Of a stretch of 12,146 nt of DNA, positions 1 through 5,273 are shown one piece after another. The notes beneath the pieces are model-generated. The model did not search any database. It was not told the origin of the DNA and was given only the letters and a program-made list of their open reading frames with translations. Numbering within the stretch: position 1 is the first letter of the stretch; each line of letters begins with the position of its first letter. Made by a program: the position numbers and the translations under genes. Origin of the DNA: an uncultured Nitrososphaera sp. (GTDB lineage: Archaea > Thermoproteota > Nitrososphaeria > Nitrososphaerales > Nitrososphaeraceae); assembly GCA_946480575.1 (NCBI GenBank), contig CAMLKF010000052.1, positions 1 through 12,146 on the forward strand, written 5' to 3'.

Positions 1-180
1 TTTGATATCATACTCTATTTGCTTGCAAGTGTTTGTGAGATTGCCATATTTCTTGTGATTTCTCTTCTACCAACCAGAAGCATTCTCTGATAAACCCTTG
101 ACGCATTTTACAATTGTCTTTTCCATATGTTCAACATGCCATTCTCTCATCGGAAAATTATTCCTTAGGAAAGTAAGAAG

Positions 181-192
181 TGTGCATGCACA
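181..192. repeat. 12-bp perfect palindrome TGTGCATGCACA
   Basis: The 12 bases are their own reverse complement. It is one of several palindromes in the gene-poor stretch 181-400 ahead of the PII-like gene. Role unknown; it could be a dyad-symmetric protein site or chance. Confidence 0.5.
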
Positions 193-245
193 AAGTGAAG
201 CATGATGCATATATGTTATCAGGGTCGCAGCAATTAGGAATTTTG

Positions 246-259
246 TATCGCTAGCGATA
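246..259. repeat. 14-bp perfect palindrome TATCGCTAGCGATA
   Basis: This is a perfect self-complementary 14-mer. It is followed 16 bases later by a 6-bp inverted repeat GCGCCA/TGGCGC (276-281 and 288-293, spacer AAATTC). The symmetry is directly visible; function as an operator or hairpin is inference. Confidence 0.5.
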
Positions 260-386
260 TTTGGCTGGAGAGCATGCGCCAAAATTCTGGCGCTCTAGAA
301 GGGGCTGGCCTTTTGCAAAATTTTAATTCCTATTGTTGAGGGACTCAGTGATTAAGAGTCATGAAAAAATTAGTCCTTGCATACCC

Positions 387-400
387 ATAATAGCTATTAT
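387..400. repeat. 14-bp perfect palindrome ATAATAGCTATTAT
   Basis: A perfect 14-base dyad lies about 108 bases ahead of the PII-like start codon. A GACTC-N9-GAGTC inverted repeat (342-346 and 356-360) lies just upstream. Its position upstream of the promoter of the PII-like gene would suit a regulator site, but nothing identifies the regulator. Confidence 0.45.
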
Positions 401-470
401 CCTTCAGATCTTGCCGCGTATGTCTCCAGCAATTTCATAAATTTCTTCTATCTAATGAGAATGATAACCT

Positions 471-478
471 TTTATCTA
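471..478 (+). promoter_or_regulatory. TATA-like box for the PII-like gene
   Basis: TTTATCTA is centred about 33 bases before the ATG at 508. In archaea transcription begins about 25 bases after the box, here near 500, so the messenger would have almost no leader. This supports the start at 508 rather than the internal ATG at 580. Confidence 0.45.
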
Positions 479-507
479 GTAGTACGAGAATAAAATCTGA
501 AAACAAT

Positions 508-882
508 ATGGCTGGTGATAAGTTGACTTTGCCATTTGAAGTAACGTATTCTGAAAAGCCAAGCAAGAAGTCAAGAACTATGAAGAGACTTGCAGTTATT
601 GTAAAGCCCGAAAAAGTAGACGGAATCATATCCACCCTTAAAGAAGGAGGTCTTGAAGCAACAATATATGACGTAAAAGGTGCAGGCAAAGAAAAGGAAA
701 GAGTCATGTCAGGCAGAGGGGTAGGCACAATGGAGCTGGCATATACTACGAGAAAAGTTATCGCAACAGTAGTCAATTCCGATGATGTCCAGGATGTTGT
801 GGCGAGGATGAAAAAAGCTCTTGGCGGAGAAAGCGGAGCCGTTGTCATGATACAGCCTGTCGATGATCTGGTACGGCTGTAG
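508..882 (+). CDS. divergent PII-like (GlnB/GlnK family) signalling protein
   Basis: The 124-residue product has a PII-type core from Met25 on: the opening MKRLAVIVKPEKVDGI, the DVKGAGKEK approach to the T-loop, and the final strand ending PVDDLVRL. PII proteins sense nitrogen and energy state by binding ATP/ADP and 2-oxoglutarate and control ammonium transporters and enzymes. Residues 1-24 are an extra N-terminal extension; an alternative start is the ATG at 580, but the upstream TATA-like box favours 508. Two features are odd. The T-loop has Thr74 where the uridylylated tyrosine of enteric PII sits. The B-loop, normally GDGK-containing, is shortened to GGESGAVV, with the usual ATP-contacting lysine missing. 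No ammonium transporter gene is adjacent. Family membership is fairly clear; ligand and partner are not. Confidence 0.8.
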   Translation: MAGDKLTLPFEVTYSEKPSKKSRTMKRLAVIVKPEKVDGIISTLKEGGLEATIYDVKGAGKEKERVMSGRGVGTMELAYTTRKVIATVVNSDDVQDVVARMKKALGGESGAVVMIQPVDDLVRL

Positions 883-891
883 GCGATCAAA

Positions 892-1035
892 ATGACAGAT
901 GATTATCAAAAGCTACAGAAAGAGATAATGAACCTTGATTCGAAAACCCGCATGGTTACCATCTGCGACTCAGCTGGTAAGATATTATTTTCCGACCATC
1001 GCCCTGGAGTGGTTAGCCTGCTGGCGATATTTTAG
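892..1035 (+). pseudogene. truncated N-terminal remnant of a Nitrososphaeria hypothetical protein (DUF6659-like)
   Basis: An ATG 9 bases after the PII-like stop opens a 47-codon frame ending in TAG. It is not random in look: it starts MTDDYQKLQKEIMNLDSKTR, continues with MVTICDSAGKILFSDHRPG, then breaks off in VVSLLAIF. From memory this resembles the beginning of a family of roughly 130-residue hypothetical proteins common in ammonia-oxidising archaea (the kind grouped as DUF6659); the assignment is tentative because no search was run. The following 110 bases show no continuation in any plus-strand frame. I therefore read it as a 3'-truncated gene; a genuine short peptide cotranscribed with the PII-like gene is the alternative. 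Confidence 0.5.
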
Positions 1036-1111
1036 TCGAACCGGTAGCTTTTCTTCTGTTTTGGTTACCTTTCCGAGATCTTCTTAGGTACCCCTTCTCA
1101 GGAGGGCCAAC

Positions 1112-1119
1112 GATTATTA
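1112..1119 (+). promoter_or_regulatory. possible TATA-like box for the ASD/MCR-family gene
   Basis: GATTATTA is centred about 31 bases before the ATG at 1147, the spacing expected of an archaeal promoter giving a leaderless message. The match to a TATA box is weak. Confidence 0.3.
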
Positions 1120-1146
1120 GTTCCGTTCACAAACCTGCCTCTACAT

Positions 1147-2223
1147 ATGCTCAAGGTAGCAGTCATTGGCGCCACGGGCGCAGTGGGCCAGGAATTCGTT
1201 GTGGCTCTGAACAAGCACAAGTGGTTCGAGCTGACACAGGTGGCCGCCTCTGAAAGGTCGGCAGGCAAGAAATACGTCGACGCAATTCGCGACCCCAATT
1301 CCGGCATCCTAAAATGGCACAACAGAGAAGAGGTGCCAGAATATGTCAAGAACATGGTCGTCAGCAAGGTAGATGACATCAAGCCGGAGAACTTTGATCT
1401 CATATTTACCGCCCTTGAGTCAGATGACGCCAAGATAATAGAGCCCAAGTTTGCCAAGACCACGCCCGTAATCAGCACTGCTGCCGCATTTCGCTATGAA
1501 ATCGACGTCCCGATACTCATACCTGGCATCAATGATGGTCATGCTGAGCTTCTGAATATACAGAGGAAAAACCGTGGGTGGAAAGGATTCATTGCACCGC
1601 TGCCAAACTGCACTACGACAGGCATGGCTATCACGCTCAAGCCCATCTTGAATAAATTTGGCATTGAAAAGGTGTTCATGACGTCGATGCAGGCACTCTC
1701 TGGTGCAGGAAGGTCACCGGGCGTAATCGCGCTTGACATCATGGACAACGTCATCCCGTACATTCCAAAGGAGGAGGAAAAGGTGCAGATTGAAACTAAA
1801 AAGATCCTTGGCGGCATGAACAATGGCTCGATAGCGCCGGCGCCGCTCAGGGTGAGCTGCACCTGCACAAGAGTTCCAGTTCTTGACGGCCACACCGAGT
1901 CGGTGTTTGTCGAGACCGAGCAGACGGCCGAGGCAGAGGAGGTCAAGAAGGAGATGTTGAAATTCTCAAAGGACGTGTCGATCAAGAGCCTGCCGACTGC
2001 GCCAAAGGACTACATCGTCGTGCACGACGACCCGACAAGGCCCCAACCAAGGATAGACAGAGAGATAAACGACGGCATGACGACTGTAGTTGGTAGGCTC
2101 CGGAAGGACACCGCCTTTGACAACGGCATAAAGTACGTGCTCCTGTCGCACAATGAAAAGATGGGCTCGGCCAAGGGCGCGGCCCTGCTGGCAGAGCTCC
2201 TGAAGGACAGGAACATCCTCTAA
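1147..2223 (+). CDS. asd: aspartate-semialdehyde dehydrogenase / malonyl-CoA reductase family protein
   Basis: The 358-residue cytosolic enzyme is full length for the archaeal ASD family. It begins with the NADP-binding fold, motif GATGAVGQ at residues 9-16. The nucleophilic cysteine is Cys155 in PLPNCTTTG, and the catalytic-domain motif with the base is Arg242 to His249 in RVPVLDGHTES. ASD reduces aspartyl phosphate to aspartate semialdehyde for threonine, methionine and lysine synthesis. In Sulfolobales a paralogue of this family is malonyl-CoA (and succinyl-CoA) reductase in the 3-hydroxypropionate/4-hydroxybutyrate cycle, and a thaumarchaeal homologue has been proposed for that step, so either or both roles are possible. 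It is probably transcribed alone: an Lrp gene with its own promoter follows after a T-rich stretch. Confidence 0.85.
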   Translation: MLKVAVIGATGAVGQEFVVALNKHKWFELTQVAASERSAGKKYVDAIRDPNSGILKWHNREEVPEYVKNMVVSKVDDIKPENFDLIFTALESDDAKIIEPKFAKTTPVISTAAAFRYEIDVPILIPGINDGHAELLNIQRKNRGWKGFIAPLPNCTTTGMAITLKPILNKFGIEKVFMTSMQALSGAGRSPGVIALDIMDNVIPYIPKEEEKVQIETKKILGGMNNGSIAPAPLRVSCTCTRVPVLDGHTESVFVETEQTAEAEEVKKEMLKFSKDVSIKSLPTAPKDYIVVHDDPTRPQPRIDREINDGMTTVVGRLRKDTAFDNGIKYVLLSHNEKMGSAKGAALLAELLKDRNIL

Positions 2224-2237
2224 ATTTCCTTTTTTAG
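2223..2237 (+). terminator. T-rich archaeal-type terminator after asd
   Basis: The bases right after the stop include a run of six T (2230-2235) in a T-rich stretch without a stem-loop, which is the usual archaeal termination signal. The TATA-like box of the next gene follows within 30 bases. Confidence 0.4.
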
Positions 2238-2261
2238 CTCAACAAAATTGCAATTAATACA

Positions 2262-2269
2262 TTTATTAA
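2262..2269 (+). promoter_or_regulatory. TATA-like box for the Lrp/AsnC gene
   Basis: TTTATTAA is centred about 36 bases before the ATG at 2302 in a very AT-rich stretch, predicting transcription from about 2292 and a leader of about 10 bases or fewer. Confidence 0.5.
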
Positions 2270-2301
2270 CTCCCAAAATTATGATGTAATTGATTCGTTG
2301 A

Positions 2302-2766
2302 ATGGGTAGAATTGACGATTTAGACGTAAAAATTTTGAGCGAGCTTGCCAGGGACGCAAGTATCTCCGTACCAAGGCTATCCAAGAAAATCAACGTCAAC
2401 TCGTCCGTCGTGTACAGCAGGATAAAGCGCCTGGTCAAGCGCGGCCTTATCAAGAAATTCACCATTGTCATTAACGACGAAGCTCTCGGCTTTAACGTCA
2501 AGGCGCTCACCGGCATCAACATGGACTCGAAGCTCCGAGACAACGTGCTCAACGAGCTGTTCAAGATCCCTGAAGTGAGGGAAGTGGCAGAAGTCACGGG
2601 CAGGTTCGACGTCCTTGTAACGATGAATGCCCGCTCGCTTGACGAGATGCATCAGCTAATCTCTGAAAAGATAGGGCGGGTAGAGGGCGTGCAAAAGACA
2701 GAGACGTTTATCGAGATGCGGAAGACAAGCCGCGAGATGGCCTACTCCACGTCGATAGCCAAGTAA
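2302..2766 (+). CDS. Lrp/AsnC family transcriptional regulator
   Basis: The 154 residues are the normal length for this family. An N-terminal helix-turn-helix spans about residues 5-52 (DDLDVKILSELARDASIS, recognition helix near SSVVYSRIKRL). A RAM ligand-binding and oligomerisation domain follows from about 66, with the signature VTGRFDVLV at 98-106. Such proteins bind DNA as dimers or octamers and sense amino acids or related metabolites, often acting at their own promoters. It stands between asd and ctaB with its own TATA-like box; its targets cannot be told from sequence. Adjacency to an amino-acid biosynthesis-type gene is suggestive only. The C-terminus extends slightly past the RAM domain with a polar tail. 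Confidence 0.92.
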   Translation: MGRIDDLDVKILSELARDASISVPRLSKKINVNSSVVYSRIKRLVKRGLIKKFTIVINDEALGFNVKALTGINMDSKLRDNVLNELFKIPEVREVAEVTGRFDVLVTMNARSLDEMHQLISEKIGRVEGVQKTETFIEMRKTSREMAYSTSIAK

Positions 2767-2768
2767 TG

Positions 2769-2776
2769 ATATAAAT
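2769..2776 (+). promoter_or_regulatory. TATA-like box for ctaB
   Basis: ATATAAAT begins 3 bases after the Lrp stop and is centred about 40 bases before the TTG at 2813, predicting a start of transcription near 2798 and a leader of about 15 bases. Confidence 0.5.
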
Positions 2777-2812
2777 AACTAATAATTTCACTTTACTTTT
2801 GACCGCCAAGAC

Positions 2813-3706
2813 TTGACGATACCTCACCAAATATCGGCAGGCAACAGGCTCAAGAACTATTACGAGCTTACCAAGCCAAAGATCTGGTACCTGCTGGTTT
2901 TCACGGCGTTTGGCGCGGCTCTGACTGCATCGTTTCTGTTCGACATCCCTATAACGCCTCTGACGTGGATGCTCCTGATAGGCGGTGTTGCGGCGGGCTC
3001 GGCAGCAGCAGACACGCTGACAGGCTACAACGACCGGGACATTGACGCCATAATGGATAGGACCAAGGGAAGGCCGATACCTTCTGGCAGGATATCGCCC
3101 CACAATGCGCTTGCGTTCGGGTTGGTGCTGGCGGCAATTTCGCTTGCATGCGCATGGTTCATTAACATCTGGGCTTTTGGGCTGATGGCCTTCGGGCTTT
3201 TCGATAACATCATCGTCTACAGCAAGTGGCTCAAGCGCAGGAGCCAGAGCAACATCATCTTAGGCGGCTTTTCAGGCGGCGCACCGGCGCTCATAGGCTA
3301 CATCGCAGTCACGACGGCAAACATCGAGATTGGGCTCGTGATGGCTGGGCTCGTGTTCCTCTGGATTCCGACCCACATCTGGAGCCTTGCGCTGCACGTC
3401 AGGAAGGACTACACAAAGGCCGGCGTGCCGATGCTGCCAGTGGTGTCGAGCGAAAAGGCGTCTGTCAGAGTCATCGCCGGGACTACGCTCATGATGGTGG
3501 TGTTTAGCGTGCTGCCGTTCTTTTTCAACCAGTTTGGCATGATCTATTTGGTTACTGCAAGCGTCTTTGGCGCAGTTATGATCGCGCTCTCTGTCTGGCT
3601 CCTTGCCAAGCCAAGTGAAAAGGCGTCGTGGACTGTATTCAAGTTCTCAAGCCCCTACCTTACGGCGCTCTTTATCGCCTTTATGGTGGACGCTTTTTTC
3701 AAGTAG
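2813..3706 (+). CDS. ctaB: protoheme IX farnesyltransferase (heme O synthase), UbiA superfamily
   Basis: The 297-residue integral membrane protein attaches a farnesyl-type chain to heme b to give heme O, the precursor of the heme A used by terminal oxidases. The first Asp-rich prenyl-diphosphate/Mg site is NDRDIDAIMDRTKGRP (73-88). The YSKWLKRR element is at 136-143, and the family-specific second site is at 188-210 with His188, His195, RKDY and GVPMLPV. Hydrophobic segments fit seven to nine membrane helices. The second motif separates it from the DGGGP synthase and ubiquinone branches of the superfamily. Start: no ATG or GTG lies between the upstream in-frame stop (2783) and residue 52, so TTG at 2813 is the only sensible start. 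Its last 60 bases overlap the 3' end of nep1 on the other strand. Confidence 0.92.
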   Translation: MTIPHQISAGNRLKNYYELTKPKIWYLLVFTAFGAALTASFLFDIPITPLTWMLLIGGVAAGSAAADTLTGYNDRDIDAIMDRTKGRPIPSGRISPHNALAFGLVLAAISLACAWFINIWAFGLMAFGLFDNIIVYSKWLKRRSQSNIILGGFSGGAPALIGYIAVTTANIEIGLVMAGLVFLWIPTHIWSLALHVRKDYTKAGVPMLPVVSSEKASVRVIAGTTLMMVVFSVLPFFFNQFGMIYLVTASVFGAVMIALSVWLLAKPSEKASWTVFKFSSPYLTALFIAFMVDAFFK

Positions 3707-4417
3707 CTTTTCGCACTCGTACAGCACCCTTGCAATGACAACATGGGCTTCCAGCCCATAGTCGCTTATCGAGTATGTCAAGTTGAGCAGCTTTGTCGTG
3801 CTCTCTGAAAAATGGCCCCTTGGGAACCCTCCAACGACGAACGCGCAATTATTGTCAGAAGAGGAGGAGGAGGAGATGATGTTTTCAGCAACCGCTTTTT
3901 CTGCTGTTGTGCCCTGTACGCCGACGGTTGAAAGGCCAATCACTTTGTCAGGCTCGATGCTGTCTAGCAGGTCCTGCAGGGTGCCGTCGGCAAGCTGCAT
4001 CAGGACTGCACCTTCTTCGCTCTTGACCTCCTTGTCCCTGAACAGGCTCGTCATCAGCCCTTCAAAGCGAAAGTACGATTTGGGTATGCGCAGGTTGTCA
4101 GCAATTGCGATTATCTTGTCGTTCACTGTGTGGACATAGACCCTGAGCTCGTTTTCTATAAAGAGCGGGGTCGACAGCGCCTCCATGAGCGCAAAGTGGA
4201 CAATGTCGGGCCTGCCGCGCTTGCCGCCGCTGCCGCCGTCCTTTAGCTTTTTCATCGCTGCATGGTGGTAGCTTCTGTCAAGCAGAATTTCTGACGGCTT
4301 GAGCCCGACTCTGCGTGCGTGGTTCTTTACTGCGGGGTGCCCGGCGATCTCGTTTGGAACTGTTTCAAGCGCGGCTTCTGCAATGATAAGCGTTATCGTA
4401 TCTTTTGCATCTTGCAG
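3647..4417 (-). CDS. nep1: Nep1 (Emg1) rRNA pseudouridine N1-methyltransferase; start codon abnormal
   Basis: SPOUT-fold methyltransferase acting on a pseudouridine of small-subunit rRNA and assisting 30S assembly. Conserved parts: LIIAEAALETVP near the N-terminus, SEILLDRSYHHAAM, KRGRPDIVHFAL, YFRFEGLM, VIGLSTVG, VVGGFPRGHFSES (SAM-binding knot) and EAHVVIARVLYE. The first ATG in frame is at 4255, which would delete about 50 conserved residues. The true start must lie between the upstream stop (4427-4429) and about 4390, where there is no ATG, GTG or TTG. Candidates are CTG at 4417 (the boundary given here, 256 aa), ACG at 4399 or ATA at 4396. An ATG at 4410 is out of frame by one base. A six-serine run encoded by a GAG repeat precedes the knot, and a basic tail of about 18 residues overlaps ctaB. 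Confidence 0.85.
   Translation of the reverse strand: MQDAKDTITLIIAEAALETVPNEIAGHPAVKNHARRVGLKPSEILLDRSYHHAAMKKLKDGGSGGKRGRPDIVHFALMEALSTPLFIENELRVYVHTVNDKIIAIADNLRIPKSYFRFEGLMTSLFRDKEVKSEEGAVLMQLADGTLQDLLDSIEPDKVIGLSTVGVQGTTAEKAVAENIISSSSSSDNNCAFVVGGFPRGHFSESTTKLLNLTYSISDYGLEAHVVIARVLYECEKLLEKSVHHKGDKERRKVGA
3861..3875. repeat. (GAG)5 microsatellite inside nep1
   Basis: Five tandem GAG triplets on the plus strand encode most of a six-serine run in Nep1 just before the conserved VVGGFPRGHF knot motif. Triplet periodicity keeps the frame, so length changes would only alter a loop. Confidence 0.6.
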
Positions 4418-4426
4418 CGCCTTATA

Positions 4427-4879
4427 TTAATGAGCAGCACCGGCGTATTTCGTAAATATCTCGGCGCGCCTTGCGTGCACCAGCTTTTGCAGCTCCTTGG
4501 TGCCAAGCCCAAGCTCGATGTCTGCCTCGTTTTTGTTTTCTTTGTTGACCAGAATTTCGCCGGGTCCGAATTTCGCGCTCTCTACCTCTATTGGCACCTT
4601 GGTGTGAAGGAGCTCGGCAAGAAAATCAAAAAGGGCGGGGTAAGTGGCATTGTTTTGATATGTGTAGGTAGTCGTCCCGCTGCTTGCAAGCGCTTCTTTC
4701 TTTATGGGAAAGGCAAAGGACGGGGACGAGATTATGTCGACGATCCTGACTGCCAGCCGAGCAAGCTCGACCTGGTCGCTGTGCGTCTGCTCTCTGAGCT
4801 TCGCATACGCTGCAGCCAGCTGCTCCAAGTTGTCCAACAAAGGTAATGGCTTGACAACGCAATTAACGGTTACCGCCAA
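4427..4879 (-). CDS. conserved-looking protein of unknown function upstream of nep1
   Basis: I do not recognise this 150-residue soluble protein. It reads as mostly helical in the first 50 residues (LEQLAAAYAKLREQ, ARLAVRIVDII), has a Ser/Thr-rich middle (SSGTTTYTYQNNATYP), then FDFLAELLHTKVPIEV and a charged C-terminus ending FTKYAGAAH. No signal peptide or membrane segment is seen. The longest frame starts at TTG 4879; other TTG codons at 4840, 4837 and 4828 are possible, because the first 14 residues are less convincing. It ends in a TAA that is in the same reading frame as nep1, directly before it, so the two are surely cotranscribed. Its start is only 5 bases from the divergent rnp4 gene. 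The neighbourhood suggests a role in RNA or ribosome maturation, but that is guilt by association. Confidence 0.7.
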   Translation of the reverse strand: MAVTVNCVVKPLPLLDNLEQLAAAYAKLREQTHSDQVELARLAVRIVDIISSPSFAFPIKKEALASSGTTTYTYQNNATYPALFDFLAELLHTKVPIEVESAKFGPGEILVNKENKNEADIELGLGTKELQKLVHARRAEIFTKYAGAAH

Positions 4880-4884
4880 AGCTT

Positions 4885-5238
4885 ATGAGCTGGAGGCGCG
4901 TTTCTATGCAACCATTGAAGAAGAAGAGGAGGAGGGGGAGGCAGCAGGTCAAAGAGGTGGCACGAGAGCGCATAGACATTCTTGTGGCGAACACACTCAA
5001 GGAAAAAGATGAAAACCTTGCTGGCAGGAAGGCCCAGCTTGCAAAAAAGATGGCAATGCGCTTTCGCCTCCGGCTGCCCTACGATGTCAGGCAATTGTAC
5101 TGCAAAAAGTGCAAGGCGTTCATTGTGCCGGGCACGACAGCAAGGGTAAGGGTGGGCAGGGCAAAAACAAGGGCGGTGAGGATCACCTGCCTCAGGTGCG
5201 GCCATATCTACCGCAAGATTCTGGCGGCGGCGGAATAA
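4885..5238 (+). CDS. rnp4: RNase P protein component 4 (Rpp21/Rpr2 family)
   Basis: A 117-residue basic, zinc-ribbon protein of archaeal RNase P, which removes 5' leaders from tRNA precursors. The zinc ribbon has Cys73-x2-Cys76 (YCKKCKAFIVPG) and Cys102-x2-Cys105 (ITCLRCGHIYRK). The preceding helix contains KKMAMRFRLRLP, and the family's usual N-terminal helices lie at about 22-55. Residues 11-19 are a KKKRRRG-type basic patch encoded by an AAG/AGG-rich stretch. The ATG at 4885 is 5 bases from the divergent gene; the ATG at 4906 (Met8) is an alternative that would better fit a TATA-like AGCTTATGA at about 4880. It is followed by rps19e, an arrangement common in archaea. Confidence 0.9.
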   Translation: MSWRRVSMQPLKKKRRRGRQQVKEVARERIDILVANTLKEKDENLAGRKAQLAKKMAMRFRLRLPYDVRQLYCKKCKAFIVPGTTARVRVGRAKTRAVRITCLRCGHIYRKILAAAE

Positions 5239-5240
5239 GG

Positions 5241-5249
5241 ATTTATAAG
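5241..5249 (+). promoter_or_regulatory. TATA-like box for rps19e
   Basis: ATTTATAAG begins 2 bases after the rnp4 stop and is centred about 29 bases before the ATG at 5274. This matches leaderless transcription and argues against longer start choices for S19e further upstream. Confidence 0.6.
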
Positions 5250-5273
5250 GGCTCGGGCAAACTTGCAAAATAC

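Larger units (their letters stand above)
1..282 (-). pseudogene. doubtful decayed protein fragment, function unknown
   Basis: A minus-strand frame starts at a TTG (282) and runs 71 codons to a TAG at 67-69. The same frame then stays open for 22 more codons to the window edge. The stretch after about residue 40 (ending VKCVKGLSENASGW before the stop, then KRNHKKYGNLTN after it) has a protein-like mix of charged and aromatic residues. This would fit a gene broken by one nonsense mutation and continuing beyond the left edge. The first 35 residues look less like coding sequence, and two perfect palindromes lie inside. I do not recognise a family. It could equally be a chance open frame in AT-rich intergenic DNA. 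Confidence 0.2.

Noticed and set aside
435..890. 151-codon minus-strand frame opposite the PII-like gene
   Set aside because: It is the antisense shadow of a recognisable PII-type protein; the Ser/Thr/Leu-rich translation has no family look.
3861..3875. GAG repeat as part of a CRISPR or direct-repeat array
   Set aside because: It is a simple in-frame triplet repeat encoding serines in Nep1; no spaced repeats of 20-40 bases occur anywhere in the window.
4319..4846. 175-codon plus-strand frame
   Set aside because: It is antisense to the nep1 N-terminus and the unknown gene, both of which read convincingly as proteins on the minus strand.
5109..5273. N-terminal extension of S19e back to 5109
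   Set aside because: It overlaps rnp4 in another frame, is Gly/Lys low-complexity, and the ATG at 5274 gives the normal S19e N-terminus behind a TATA-like box.
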